Positions 11,691-26,106 are shown, numbered from the stretch's first letter. The stretch: DNA of 64,000 bases from Xiphias gladius (GCF_016859285.1 NC_053416.1:13932001-13996000); one strand, 5' to 3'. The notes: generated from the sequence alone by a model not told the origin. A program made the numbers and translations.

Positions 11691-14600
11691 CCAGCGTAAG
11701 TAGTATTACCGTGAAATGCAGTTTAGCATCTAACCAGAAAGCACAATTTGTAACAAAGTGCATATAGCGAAATTATGAGTAAAAATAAATGTACAAAAAT
11801 TAACACTAAAACCAATATATATATATATATATATATATATGTGCCACAGTGCAAATGTAACTATGATACGCAATGTATAAACTATAATAAATCATGTATT
11901 AACATGACGAGATTGTGCTAAAGAGGCTGGCAGCCATACTTCTGCTACTGTCACATGAAGCAAGCCCACCCCTGGAGAAAACGTTTTACATTCATTGTGT
12001 TTTTTCCCCAGGAGGAGAACTTTTTTTAAAACTTTGCAATTAGGCTTTTAAATTGGATACACAGGCTATGTTTAATGTCATTCCAAAAACCTTAAATGCC
12101 TCTTTAATTCAGGTTAAAACATGTAAATCATGTTTTTACATCCACAGTAAATTCCTACTCTTTTCTCACTTGGTTTGGCAAGTGCTGATTGGACAATTGT
12201 TTGGCTACTTGAAAAGCTGACTTCGCCTCTGGGCGGCTGGTCACAACTATCTACAGGCGCTAAGACTTCAGTTTCAAACAAGTCAAAACAGACTAGTGTG
12301 TGAAAGTGTCATCTATCCACATCAGTTTGACATCTGTCCACATCATCATCTTAAGACAAAAGTGTTATAGCCTGTTCTGAGTGGCCACGCTTGAAGGTGG
12401 AGCTGTTGCTGAGAGGGGCGAGACATTGTGAATCCTGCAAATGGACAGATCAGTGCACATTTTCAATTTCTTCTCAGAGTTACTAGTGGTGTTGCACTCC
12501 GTTCTACATATCTTCCAGACTTCCACAGACATAGAATGGGGTTCATTTGCACTCACTACTAAAACAGATCTTACACACTAAAACCCCATGTTCTCTGCAC
12601 ATTCAATTTTCAATGGTTTTCTGTTACTACAAATTAATAAACATGCGCAAGCTCTGTTCTTTAGCCAGGTTTATCCAACACTATTCAATTAATATATGAA
12701 AGAATAAAACTGGTTAATGTACATATTACTGATTACAGATTGCCAGCATCCAATACAGAGTTGCCATAACCAGTTTATCACCAAACATCAACACATCAAA
12801 ATAGGCGTTAACAAGTGCTGACAAATGGCAGAGGACCTTAAGCTACTGCGCATGGCCTGCAGGATTCCTCGTCTGTTTGTGACTAAAGTCTAAAACATGC
12901 CCTCAGTCAGTGCTGATCATGACACGTATGTATTTTCTCACAGCGCACCAAAAATTGCTGCATTATTATGAAATGCGCAGCAGTGGCTGCTATTCCTCAG
13001 TGTTTGAATGGCAGGCGTGTCAATGGGTGTGCAGGAGGAAAAATGGCGTTGTGAATGAGAGAAGAATCTGTGGAGCAGGAAAGAAAAAAGACAGAAAGAG
13101 AGAGTTTAACATTAAACATTTAAATGACAGTGCCCCCGTGGATTCACATCCATCACATATTCACACACACACACTCTCCACAGCTCTTCCTCATACCTGT
13201 GCTACTCTGATGGGCGGTGCTGACTCATGAGTCTAATAAGAAATAAAGCCAGCCCTCATTAGTATTGGCACTCCGCCTGTATAACTGATTTTATTGTATA
13301 TGAATGTCTGTAAATATGACATGCTATTATTAAACTGACCCAGTGGCCTTATCAACAGTGGAATCCATGAGAAAAGTTGTTCCTAATGTTAAACCTAGAC
13401 ATCTTGATGTTTGTTTTATCTGAAAAATACCTAAATGCTCCCTAAAAGTAGGTATAGATGAGAAAATTTTGAAGCAGTGTACTACCTGTAACCAGGCAGC
13501 GGTTCACACATGAAACCCCATGAAGTTAGAAATTAAAATAAATACTTAGACATAAAGTTCAGTGCAATACAAAACATGAGATGTTACCTCCTGTACCAAC
13601 CCCCCCCCAAACCCCACAGATAACAACCATAATCCCCCGACCGAATGGGGTGTGGTGGACAAGACTGGACCAGCCACAATCCTGTGGCTGCTGTAACGCC
13701 TCTGGCTGTTACTCACATTTTAGTCACATGACCGTCAGATATTCAGTTTTCCAGGAGACAAAAGCAAACAGCCAAATCCTGCCTGTCCTGCCTGAACAAA
13801 ATGTGGAAATCAGTGCCAGATAATAGTTGATAAGTTCATTGCGTTTTTAAATTCTTAACAGCAAAAATAAACAGAAGCATGAGTGCATGTTAGCTGCAAT
13901 ACATTCAGATTAAAATCATATCCATGATAAAAATTTACAAAATAAAAACAAAAAAAGTGCATTTAAAAAGGTCCATCTACAAAATTCTCTGTTTTCTAAT
14001 CACCCCATTTCACACAAAAGCTCACGTTCCAACAGCAGATATTTTTAAATTCACCTATTCCATGAAAGATTTATTTGTTTTAAAAAACTGATTGAAAGTT
14101 TCAAGTCTGTTTCACTTATGACTACACCCAGCATCTCTGCAACATTAGTATTAATCAGAAGTCGTGTTTCTGGCCCCTGATGAGTGCTGAAGAATGGTGA
14201 ATTCCAATATTCACTCTCTTTTAACTCTATTTTTGGTCTCAACCAACTCCTAAGGGAACTATCTTGCTCTTTAGCTGCTAAATGCTCCACTGTGCTCACC
14301 AGCTAGTCACTACCTACCCAATCTGCACGTTATCGTTATCTTAACTAAATTGGCCACAGCGCACTGATTGCACTCTACCTGGTAGCCTTATTATCCTAAA
14401 TGAATTATAAATGAGCATAAAAAGATAGTATTTTCAGCATATTAAATCATTTCAACCTAATTATTTCCTACTGACATAACAACAACAGACCAACATCCAC
14501 CTGCCCATATTCATATGATTATATTTATATGAAAACCAGATGTAAGCAGAGACATGTCACCCAACTGCACCGCTCTCACATTTGGAAATTGAAGCATAAT

Positions 14601-14815
14601 ATTAAACAAGCTTTAGTTTTAGTGCTGGCACTTCTATGGATAGAAAAACAAAGTGAGTTAGAGGTAAATATGTAAGTATGCAGCCTTACTTAGTCCCTCA
14701 AATCTCTACATCACCTTTCACTGACGAGTCTCGCAGCACACTCACTCACCCACAGACCATAGTTTTTGACTGATGACAAAAGAATTCACCACGTTTCTCT
14801 CACGATTGTCAACTT
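11691..14815. other. intergenic, no gene seen
   Basis: AT-rich DNA with a (TA)n tract at 11816-11840 and no ORF with recognisable domains. Frames such as 12910-13230 lack family features, flanking splice logic or homology that I can recall. Confidence 0.6.
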
Positions 14816-14819
14816 TAAA

Positions 14820-15200
14820 CTGGGGACAGCCCAAAATCACATGTATAACAGGGCCATCAGTCTTCAGTTGGTCATCAGTCATGATGGTCAGATATCTTGC
14901 ACACTTATTTGGAAAGAGCATGGAGGAACTAATGTTGTGCCGTAGGAACAGCTGGGATCACCAGGAGTTCAGTCTAAGAGAGACTGACTAAGAGCTGGTG
15001 TCCCATTATCCATTTTGAGATATCAGTGTGGTTCACTGAGATCTGTAGGGTCATCTGGCAGGAAGGAAAGATAGAGCTGTGCATCATCGGCATAGAAGTG
15101 AAAAGAGAAAAGACTGTGAGCAGATAATTGGATCAAGGGAGGTGATGTTTACTGAGAAGAAAAGGGGACCAAGGAAAGGGGGAAGTAAATCACGCTTAAA
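14820..15200 (-). mobile_element. L2/CR1-type LINE reverse transcriptase fragment
   Basis: On the minus strand 15180-15050 reads, across small frameshifts, like the RT palm region of fish L2-type LINEs: a TSLDPI segment, then YADDAQLYLSFLPDD with the catalytic YADD intact. Further along, TELLVIP and MTDDQL pieces fit the next conserved LINE blocks. It is a short, frameshifted remnant without 5' or 3' ends. Confidence 0.7.
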
Positions 15201-18200
15201 CACTTCTCATTGCCATGCCACCGTGAACGATCCCCCTGTGAGGTAGGACTCAAACTGAAAAAGCTCTGTAGGTAAAAGTGACAAGTTCAAATAGGGTGGG
15301 TAGGAAGATTTAGGTAAGTTATTTGCAGATGTTTTCCACACTAGACATCTTTCCAATATTTTTGTAGTTTAGGACCAGACCAGAGTGAGTGACCACCATT
15401 TTGCACAACGAAGACATGTCTCTCGTAAATTTGGAAAGATCATCAGTGTGTAATATTTGAAGTTGTAATGTCTTTGTCCCCAGATGCTTACTTTCCTAAC
15501 AGTCATTTTATTATCATTCTGTTATTATTGTTTCCAATTTTAACAGTCAGGTTTCAACAGTGAAATACTGCAAACGTGTTTTGTCAAGGAGCAGTGTTTG
15601 TGTGTTTTCATCATGACACATCAGTGTCCGACCTGTGGTCACACCTTCTAATACCCTCTAATCCCCCTGTTCTGCATCCTTCTCTCTACGTCTCTCCCTT
15701 TTGTAAATGCCAGGCTACTGTTTGGCCCTGTTCATAACAACATCACAATAACACACAGTCGACAAGACATTAACACGCAGTGTGAGGCAATTGTCTGTGC
15801 TTACCTTGAGGTAATTCCACGCTGGATCACCTTCCTCATTGAGAACTCAATCTGTCGGCTTGTAATTGTTCACAGGCTGCAGCCGAAGATGTTTCTGTGT
15901 TCAGAGGGATGAATACATATACAGATACATGATTTTTTACATGGTAGCCTCCTTACCAAGTCCAATTCATTTTGAAATTTACGTAGGATTTTTACCCATA
16001 CAGATCACATGCTCCGTTTGTTCTCTGATTTACACGTGTATCTGATTTATTCCAGAATCTAACTCCCTGCAAAACAACAATGTGTTGTTTTTACACTTTT
16101 TACATGCGCTGACATCTGGGGTTTGAGAGTCGGTGGCCAAGAAAAGCATGAGCTTTATAATCTATGTGACAAATAGTGAAGTTGTGAAAAGCATGATGTG
16201 AGTTTGGTTATTGCTTTCAAACCACTTTTGTGAGAGTCGTGATTATTTTATGGTAGATCTCTTACTCTGGAGTGAAACATCTTCATTCATCAATCATGAG
16301 TTAAGCCACACATTTGACCTCTGTAATTATAGAGTAAGTGTCTGCAGCAGAAACACTTAAATAGCACAATTGTGGCTTTGGCTTGATGGCAGACCGCAAG
16401 TCGTCTATTGTGCGTCTGTTACTTGACTCGTAGTCTGGTGGGTTGTTCATTGCGATCATACCAGAGTTTGTTTTTGTCTAACTGAATGAAACTCTTTCTC
16501 TTTCTCAGGGTCACACAATTATGTCTGTGTGTATGAGCGGTGAGGTGTATCACTGTCAATGTTGGCGAGCAAAGCCTTGCATTCACAGTCAAAGTCTCCT
16601 GTAGGTACTGACATTAGGCACACGCGCACACAGACACACACCCTCCCCCTGCCTGCCCACGGTGGCCCCTCACTGTAAACAGGCAGATATTTCGTTCAGT
16701 GGCGGCATCCTATTCTTTGCGGCCGATGACACTGGTGACATGTAAAGCTCTCTGGCATTGTCCAGCTCTCTGGAGCTCTTTAGCAGTGTAATCACCAGTG
16801 AAATGGCAATGGGCCACAGGGATGAAAATACAAGTCAGCAGCTGGTCAGCAAATCACAGTTGAAAGCCGTTAAATGGTAGATTTGCCCCGTAAGCAAGAA
16901 GAGCTTGGGGGGCTTTTGTGAAACCGGTTCATGAGCGCACAGAGTTTGAGGGGGAGACCTTTTTTCATAACCATTTATATAATGGTTAGATTCATAACTT
17001 GTTTGAAAAAAAAAAAAAGTCCTCTAAATTATACTGTATATGTTGTCCTTTTACACTGTATATCTCATCAGCAGAGTGGAGGAACTGGATTTCACTTGAC
17101 GAAACCTTAAAATTTGTAGTTTATCTCAGATCCCACACAGTTCTCAGACTTGGTTTAAGATGTACCTAAAATCTCAGACAGGTGATCAGAAAAAGTAGTT
17201 TTCCAAATAGATTTCAGTTAAAATTACTGGACACGAGCTGACTATGTGCCAAACTAAATACAATTCAATTTCAAGATGCGAGTAACAGTTTTATGCTGGT
17301 GTTGGTTGGGCACTATCTTCCTCAGTTGTTTTTTTTGTGATTTAAATTAATTGGCTGCTTTATTACTGCAATATCTATCTATCTATCCTATGACATGCTT
17401 TAAGGAGTGTTTACAAAGGATGGAAAAAATATAATCAGCGCCTAAAGTACAAAAATGAACTCTCTATTAAAAAATGTAAGTACACGGTTAAACTCATTAC
17501 AGCTTCTCTTACAAAAGGTAGAGGATAACATGCTCACATGATGAAAATGAACTCTCCTCTTCCTGTGTCCATGTGTTTAAACTTGCTGTCTCTGAGAAAC
17601 TATGATGTAATAGACTCAGTCAAACAGGCAATAAGTCGCCATGTGGTATCTCTACACTCCACCTAGTGGCAGTTTAGGAAACAGCTCTGTACACCTCTCC
17701 ACAGCAATGTAAGAAACATACTGTATGTTGTAGTCATTTGTTCTTATCCACTTATGGTGAATGCAGCCGCAGAAAAAGGAATAATTACCCACAGTTAGTC
17801 AGTTTGATATTTTTATTGTGTCATGCGCATTCAAGTTCCGAGATCAACTTCTTCCTCTTCAACATCACAGTGCGAACAAGGAGCCATCTTCTGTCCAGAG
17901 CTTGGCAAATAAAGTTTATTATCATCAACCATCCAGAGGAACTCGTCAGAAGTGAGGGACATTTTACTAAAGGCGTAGCCCTTAAATCATCATATACAGT
18001 AATGAACAATGAAACATGAAATGGGCTTCATCTGCAATCTCATCTCAATCACATAACAAACAAAGAGGGACCATAGTAATTAAACCTACTTGTCTTTGTA
18101 GCTAACAGTAATGTACCTGAGTGTAAATGTGAACAAAGAAGTCTTTGGTTTTTAGTTCAATTCTGCTTCAGAATTGAACATACTCCTAATTCAGGTTTGT

Positions 18201-19188
18201 ATAAAACACCAACAGACCATCTTTCCTCATACTTCGGGAACAACTTGTGTCGAGCATCATCAATATTACACTGTAATCTGTTTTGAAAAATGAAATCGAA
18301 ATAATCATACAAAAAATAAAGATTTCACCTCACTAATCCAGATGAGTTTCTTATTGTTCTTCCCGTGTTAATGTGTGTGAGATACACAAACAATTATCAC
18401 GGCTAACTGAGGAGGTTCCATTAAAAGCTGATCTCCTGTTATTCATGAAAAGTGTCACTTGGAATGATACACCACACTTCTTTTGTGAAAAACTGGTGGT
18501 TTTTAGATTTTCTTTCAGAAAGTAAACAAAACAAAATCTGATAAATCTCACACCGATGACATCTGTATTTCTATATAATGTCAAAATGTTAAAATAAATC
18601 AGAATTTAAGTTACAAATAAAGCGGAAAGAAAAGAGGTTGTCCATACAACATGTCACAGTTAAAGATCTTTCTAGTGAGCCACTGTTCTGGCGTAGTAAC
18701 AAGTCTCTTTAAAAGTTGAATCATCTCACATTTATGACGTGAGGAAGTTCCCCTTCTGCCACAGCTAGGATTACTCTGAGTGTGTGTGTTTTTTTTTGTT
18801 CCAGGGTCAAGGCCACAGCCACAACTTCCTGCAAAAATGCTTTAATTCCTTTATTTTGGGCAGACCCTGTTAACTGCAACAAAGGCAGTGGTGGTTGTTG
18901 TTACACTGAACAAAAAAGTTATATAAATTTACAGAAGTGCACCACAGCGTGCTGACCTCTGGCCTCGATCAGGCTGAGCAAAAAGACATAATATTCAGCA
19001 TCATCATCGTGTGTTGATGGTGTTGTCACTTCTGTTGCAACAGCTTTGGGCGCATTTCTTGTGGTTGTGACAGAACTCTTTGGCCAGACCGCTACACATT
19101 ATATCCTTCAGCGAGCTCTACAGTTACAGCAGCATGCACAGTCTTGCCTAGTATGCTTATCAAAACCCTTTATGCAACAGGCGTCCTG

Positions 19189-19230
<42 letters not shown>

Positions 19231-20830
19231 ATGAGCGGAAGACACATACGGTAGGTTGCTACTGTACCTGGAAAAGAGGGGGGGGGGGGGGGGGGTGCAC
19301 CTATAAACCTTTTTTACACGTATACATACTATAGACTGTTTATCTCTCCCCCTCAAACAGTCACACGTGTATTGTGCATGCACTATAATTTACTGTTTGT
19401 GTAACAGGCAATAAGTGCTGCAGTAAGGACTCAGCGAAAACAAGGGATCCTGCTCTACCTGGTTAGCACCAGATCAAACTGATCAGAAAAACTTTCCATG
19501 ATTATTTATGAAAATAACACCGACATGTGACACTTTATATTTCAGACAGAGTTCAGTAGCTGTGTATCTGATACAGAGGTACAGGAGGAGTACATTTTTG
19601 TGCTAGAAGTGGTGCTCAACATTTTTAGCTTATGATAACTAAAAACCTAAGCATGCCCTCTTGTGATGCCCCATATGTTGCATTTGCGTACGAGTTGCAA
19701 GCACTTCCACCAATGAGTGATTTTCCTTCTAATGTCGGAATATTTCATTTGAGCCAGTTAAGAGGCCTGAAAAGGTAAAACTGTCATTTCAAGAGGAAAA
19801 AAAAAAGTCATTTTGTGTGGCCAAACCTGTGTGCTTCTTTTTCCTAATAATCATCTTGTGACCCTTAAGATTTAGCGTGTGAAGACTTGGAGAAGTCCTG
19901 GGGTTGGGAAAAACTGGAGCCTGAAAGGGACAGCACCTTGTCCTCCATCATACACTGCAATATTCATCATAATATGGAAATAGTTATATTAATACAATAT
20001 TACTATTAAATTGTTATTGTATATTTGATATTACATATTCTTAATCATGACATTATTTTCTGTTTCTATTTTATATTTCACAATTTTGTTTTTTACTGTA
20101 TTCTTTGTGTATATTAGCTTACATATACTGCATATATAACAGTATACTGTATACCTTAATAATTTACTATGTACAGTATATATTGTGTTTATTATCTATA
20201 CTTACACCTATATACTTACATTATAGGTATAATTATAGGTGTACATTATATAGTGTTTTGTATATGTAGCTTTTTATTGTCACCTCTCAAATATCCTTAA
20301 TTTCTGATTTTATTTTCATATATTTCATTCAAATCTTACTTTGTCTTTAGTCTCTCAGCCTCTGTGCTGCTGTATCGTGTGAATTTTCCCGCTGGATACT
20401 TATTGATTAGGTATCTATCAGCTACTCGGTAGACTGTATACGAGCCATCATCTTACACAGCACTCTGCCGCCATCTAGTGACCATATATAAGCAGAACGT
20501 GTTTGTACTCGGGAAACGTTTTTCTTTATACAGTCACTCCAAATTCCATTGAAGAATGTGTCGGTCAAGAGACCGACGAGGGTTGGACAAGATTTCTTTA
20601 AGACAGACGGACAAATGCACAAATACAGCACCTGTTTGTTAATCCTCTGTGAGAAAAGAAAAAAAAAAAAAGAAAAAAAATCTGGTTTCGATTAGCACAG
20701 GATTATTTCTCAATCAACGCTGCTCTCGATGCGCATTTCAAAAACGTGTCCAACACAATTCACCCCTGTTCCACCCGATTTGTTTTTTAAGGACACTTTG
20801 CGGCCTCCTTGCCCGCATGCGTTGACCAGT
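15201..20830. other. intergenic upstream of hpgd, no gene seen
   Basis: About 5.6 kb with no supportable coding exon. It contains a (CA)n tract and a long poly-G run (listed separately), a short GATA-type (CTAT)n at 17371-17386, and an AT-rich low-complexity zone at 19960-20300. Open frames are short and without motifs. Confidence 0.6.
19190..19295. repeat. (CA)n tract plus an 18-base G run
   Basis: (CA)n spans 19190-19229. An uninterrupted run of 18 G lies at 19278-19295, able in principle to form a G-quadruplex on the plus strand. They sit about 1.7 kb upstream of the hpgd start. Confidence 0.9.
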
Positions 20831-20839
20831 TATCGACTC

Positions 20840-20950
20840 CCTCTTGATGGGCGGAGTCATGCATAAAGCACAGTGACTTCCTCCGGAGTCAACACTTACT
20901 GCAGGGCTCACACAACTGACCGCCTCCCCTGTCACCACTCAACAGCTGAG
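20840..20950 (+). promoter_or_regulatory. hpgd: hpgd proximal promoter and 5' UTR
   Basis: A GC box (gggcgg at 20849-20854) and an AT-rich cataaag element near 20861-20867 lie 85-105 bp upstream of the hpgd ATG. The first could bind Sp1 and the second could act as a weak TATA. The transcription start is not known. Confidence 0.35.
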
Positions 20951-21975
20951 ATGGCTCTGAGTGGTAGAGTCGCAGTTGTGACCGGAGCAGCAAATGGAAT
21001 AGGAAAAGGAATAACGGAGATACTTCTGCAAAACGGTGCCAAGGTAAAGCTTCAGACTCAGCTGTGCTACGCAGCATAAACAAACTTGTGTGCCATAATA
21101 AAAAAGGGGAAGATAGGGGGGGAAGTGTGTGTACAGTGCTAGCAACTTTGTTTTTCAGTCTGGAACTGAGTCCTCCTAACATTTTTATTTTCTTTTAATA
21201 CGAGAAGAAAAAAAAAACAAAAGTGTCTTGGGAATTTAAACCCACTTGAGGCGAATCTTCACTCATGAGCTATTGTTGAAAATAAGGCTTTTAAACCTCA
21301 ATTATAGGCAGAAATACCCTCATAAGTTTAGAGGATTTGGCAGATCCAAGCTCCCGCTTGACCAACTGCAACAGAGGGATATCCATCCATCCGTTTCAGC
21401 ACATGTGCTTCATACTGCAAAATTTCTGGTACCTGCTACTCTTTAAGGACAACGCACACAGGTGTATTGTCTGTATAGAGTACCAGATGTAATCATTGTG
21501 TTTTTTCTTTCCTTGTCTTTTTTTTTTTTTGGTAATGCCCCCATCCGTCCGTTGGTAATGCCCCCCCCCCGATAAAAAGGTTTATGAATGGAGCCTGCTG
21601 GTTGTGGAATGTGAACCTGTGACTCCGTGCTCCGGGCCTAGCTATTGTTTTGGTTGTACCTCTCAGTATAACGCAGCACAATTCAGCAGCACCACAGAGC
21701 ACAGCCTCCCAAATGATTGTAACATTTTCAACAAAACTGAACATTATAACCTTAATGAAGGCGGGGTTTTTAATTGTAGGTCTACATCAACTTCAGATAA
21801 TTGGACCTAATAATCTAGTGTGTGCCTGATGATCCCTCACCTGTACAGGTAGCGCTCTTGGATACGAATGAAACTGCAGCAGAGATTTTAATGGAAGCCC
21901 TCAATAAACAGTACGGACAAGAAAGAGCTTTGTTCCTCAACTGTAACGTTGAATCAGAGGAGCAGATCAAAGGTA

Positions 21976-22037
<62 letters not shown>

Positions 22038-25000
22038 AAAACAAAGTAGGGTAGTGGGGGACGTACTGAGGACTGGAAAACAGCTGGAAACGCAGTTACT
22101 GGAATAAACAGACACGTACCTAGAAACACATGAAGCTAATCAATCCCATCTGGACTTTTTAGAGTTATTTATGATTTGTTATGGAACCAAACATTCCAGC
22201 CAGTAGATGGTTGCCTGTCCTGATACCGGAAAGCTCACAAACTCAGGGACATTTTGTCTTGAACTAATCCTATCGTGTGGCATTAAGTTCCAGGTCGAGA
22301 ACCACACCTCAGATTAGGTTGAGGTATGCAGTTAAAATGTGAGGAAATAATTTACTGAGATTTGAAATGGTTGTGTCAACAGTAGAGAGATTAAAAACAC
22401 CCTAAAGCCTTTATGTACTTAAATGATTTTAACGTTGTTACGTGCAAAGGGTTTTTTTTTTCCATTATGGGTCAGAAGAGCAGGCCTGAATCGGATGTGT
22501 GTGGTAAAAACAACATTATTTTCTTCTATGTCTACAAAATGTTTTAAAGTTGTGAAATTTCCATCACACATTCCCATAGTCTAAGGTCTTCAAATGTCTT
22601 GTTTTGTCTGAAATACTGTTCAAAACATAAAGATATTCATTTCACTATCAGAAGTGTGAAAACCAGAAAATATTCACACTTGAAAAGCTGGAAAATGTTG
22701 TAAACGAGAAAAAGATGATCAAAATTGTTACCGTTCAATTTTCTGGTGATCAATCAACTTACTGATTGTTGCAGCTCTACAGTGAATGACGCCACTCTAA
22801 AGTGGCTCTGTAGCTGTCCAAGTAGGCCATATAAAAGAAAGAGCTCAACTTGTTGTGAAATGAGAAGTTAATTACTGTCTTTTCCTGTTCCCAAGCTGCC
22901 TTTCAGAAAACCGCAGAAACCTTTGGAGGAATAGACATCCTGTGCAACAATGCCGGCATCTTGAATGAGAGCACGTGGGAGAAAACTGTCTCCATAAACC
23001 TCGTAAGCAGCAGAAAGAGCAACACACTGCATCTGGCTGTGATAATGCCTCATGCACTTACTTGTGCCATCTACTTTTACAACTGACTCCAAAATAAACT
23101 TCAGCCATTCTGTGTTGTAGACTGGCGTTATCAGGGTAACTTACCTGGCTCTGGAGCACATGAACAAGTTGACCGGAGGTCGGGGAGGGGTCATCGTCAA
23201 CACAGCATCAATGGCAGGTAAAGCTTCGTTTTCACCCAAAACACTGCAAAAATTAGCATTGCAACTGCAAATTTTCGTTTTTTTTGTATTTTAATATTTT
23301 AAGGAGCGCACACACTTTTGCACACAGTTCTTGTTTGACGAGCCTAGCCGGAACAGGTACTGCTGTACTTGTAACTACTTTTTTTAAACAGCAACTTCAC
23401 ACTTTTTTAAAAATCACAGATTGGTAAATACCCAGAACACTGGATTCCTCTCACCTCTCACTATCGTCATACTACTGAACCATAATCCACAGGAGTCTGT
23501 GACAAAATCAAATGAAGCCTCGCTAGTTGTTTTATAAAGCAGAGGGGAGAGTCTGAAAAGAGTCAGAGATGTTATCGGCTTGTTAACCGATGTGGCTTAC
23601 AGTGGGAAAGACATTTATAAGGACATTATCTGGAAGGTTGCACAGGCAGTTGTAGTAATGATTTCATCAGTTTATGCTCCATGTTTGAAGAAATGTAAAA
23701 CCAGTGACTTTTTTCATACACAAACCGTACTTGTCAGACACATGATATGCATTTACACTCAGTCTCATAAAACACAGTTGTTCCACATTTCTGTCTCTGT
23801 GAACAACTTGTTTTTCATCTGCACACAACTGATAAAATGAATTAATATACTTCGAAGAGGTCAGAATTGCAAAAATATAATTCTTTACATATATTAGATG
23901 CTTTCACGACGCAAAAAAAGGTCTTCGGTTTGCAAAAACTTCAACAGCCTGCAGACCAAGATTACTGGTATATAGATAATAATTTAATGTGGAACCAAGG
24001 ATTAGTCTTTTGGCCCCATCTCTGCAAACCAATAGTAAGATGTCCATAGTCACAGCACGCAGATGGGAAATTTAACAAGTGCCATGAGGTCTCGATTTTA
24101 CTTTAACAGAAAATTGTTGAACATGAATACGAGAGAACATACACAGAAAATTTGTGCCGCCCCTTTAAGTCAGGATTTTACCAACTAAAAATGTTTTAAC
24201 CCGGACGTTGACTGATAACCCACATCTTACAGGTCTCGGCCCACTAATGAGCTGTCCTGTCTATACAGCCACCAAGCATGGAGTGGTCGGCTTCACCCGA
24301 GCCATGGCGGTAAGGAAGATTTTTCTCTCTTTTTTTTTTTTTTAACATTTTTTTTCCTTGGGTTTTTGCAGAATTACATAACATTGTGTCATAAAAAAAA
24401 TACAATTTATTGTTATTTGTAATGTTCCAAAAAAGATCACAGACATATACTGTTACAAAGAAGTGGGCAGGAAGGCTTTCTTATGATAAAGTCAAAGAAG
24501 CGGAAGAAAACGTGTGTACAAGAATTTACATTGGAAACTGAGAGTGAGTTAAATTGTTTAGACTAAGTCTTGTGCACACACAGGTCTGGAAATCATTGCA
24601 AATGACTTCAATAGCTTTCAAGTCCTGATATGTTAGCGATCGCAAGCTTGCTAACGATGCTATGCACTTCCTAGATCCATTAAATCGATTTAATTATTTT
24701 TATCATTATTATTATTATTATCTTTATGTTTGGCTACTGTGTAGTAATTTGTTAAACAAATGCATTAAAATTACTTTGTGGTGCAATTTATTACACCACA
24801 AAACATGAATCCAGCCGCTGTTCCATGTTCTTGATAAATTAATGGCAAATTTTTTATATTGTACATTTACTGAATAAAGTTAAATTATTGTTTTACTTCT
24901 CTCTTGTCTGCACACTCACTCAGTCGAATTTGGTAAATGACTTTTAACTGTCAATATAATTAAATTCATCATTAGTGTGAGGTGACGTAGCTCCTTACAG

Positions 25001-26013
25001 TAGTACGGTTATTTACCTGGGCACTACCTGGAAATGTAGTTAAACCAGCTGTGTGGCTACTCCTCACCACTGCTCAGCGCTCCCAGTAGCCCCGTTTCCA
25101 GCTGCAGGAGGCAGCTGCTCCCAGCAAACAAGTTGTGATAAACCCACTGTACGCAAACCTGCCCAGCAACAAACAGCAGACAGACAAAATTAGCGACTAG
25201 CTCGTGAAGAAAGTGGAACATCAAAAGAGCAACTAAAGAGCAGATGTTTTTTTTCCCCACAGGATTTGGTGAAGACTGATAACGTTGCTATATGCCTGCT
25301 GAATATGCATCTGTATGATAACACATCAGCCATAATCGCTCCACCGGGTGAAGTCAGGGCTGTTTCTTTGTCAACTTGTTATTGAGATCTCCTGTCCCCA
25401 AGAGGCCATAAGGAATCATTTAATGCAGTTTTAAGAACCATGTATGAATGGGTGAATGTAACAAACAAAAAGAAAATCATAGTGGGACTTTTTCCTTTTA
25501 GTGTCTGTATTACACATTCATGAACAGCTGAAGCCTAATTGTGTGCGTCTTTCACTAGGCTGCCTCTACCGTATCAGGCTACGGTATACGGGTCAATGCG
25601 CTTTGCCCAAGTTTCGTCCAAACTGAACTCTCCTCCACCATCACATCCAAGTTGGGACAATTCTCTCACCTAGCTGCTGCAACTCAACAATGCATAGAAA
25701 AGACTAGGATATTAAGGTGACTTTTTGCTCGTGTTGTTTTGTTGAAGTTGGTACAAAGCCTCACAAAATCTAGACTTTTTCCTATGTTTCATTAAATAAT
25801 TTCCACCGTGTGTTCTTTAACATCGTGTTACGCGCGTTAAAGTACATTATTGCATCCATATTCTCTGATGTCACTGTACCTTTTCGTTTCAGTGTGTCCG
25901 AGGTAGCTGAGTCCCTCCTCGAGCTGGTAACAGATGAGACAAAGAACGGAGAGGCTCTCATGGTCTTCCCAAAAGGAAAGAAATACATGACTTTTCCTTC
26001 ACTCATCCCGTAG
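20951..26013 (+). CDS. hpgd: 15-hydroxyprostaglandin dehydrogenase (NAD+), complete, 7 exons
   Basis: This cytosolic short-chain dehydrogenase oxidises the 15-OH of prostaglandins and related eicosanoids with NAD+, inactivating them. Exons: 20951-21043, 21849-21972, 22896-23002, 23121-23217, 24233-24309, 25559-25716, 25893-26013. All junctions are GT-AG, phases agree, and they sum to 777 nt (258 aa plus stop; human is 266 aa, also seven exons). The start [20 protein letters not shown] carries the Rossmann TGxxxGxG at residues 11-18. NNAG is at 90-93. The tetrad N107, S138, Y151, K155 (YTATK at 151-155) falls at the human numbering. [12 protein letters not shown] segment follows, equivalent to the usual PG substrate loop. 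An AATAAA at 26107-26112 suits polyadenylation. Intron 2 opens with a long (CA)n only five bases after GT. A broken inverted copy lies at 27380-29211. A related hpgd-like paralogue name is the only real alternative. Confidence 0.93.
21978..22035 (+). repeat. (CA)n microsatellite at the start of hpgd intron 2
   Basis: Twenty-nine uninterrupted AC dinucleotides begin at intron position 6, directly after the donor GTAAT (GT at 21973-21974). Confidence 0.95.
22551..22785. mobile_element. MITE-like element, family A copy 3 (hpgd intron 2)
   Basis: It ends attgttgcagctctacagtg, the reverse complement of the family's usual start, and has the ATCAATCAACTTACTGATTG motif beside it. The left end is less clear, and the copy may be truncated. 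Confidence 0.45.
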
Positions 26014-26106
26014 CTCTTGGCAGTGACAACACCATCGTACAGTACCAACCCTTGGACTGGAACCTGCAATCAAAACTGCAATGTTTCTTGATAGTTTAAT
26101 GCGCAA

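Noticed and set aside
22868-23092. Minus-strand frames opposite hpgd exon 3
   Set aside because: They are shadows of a well-supported plus-strand exon; similar shadows appear opposite the pseudogene exon 3 at 28154-28348.
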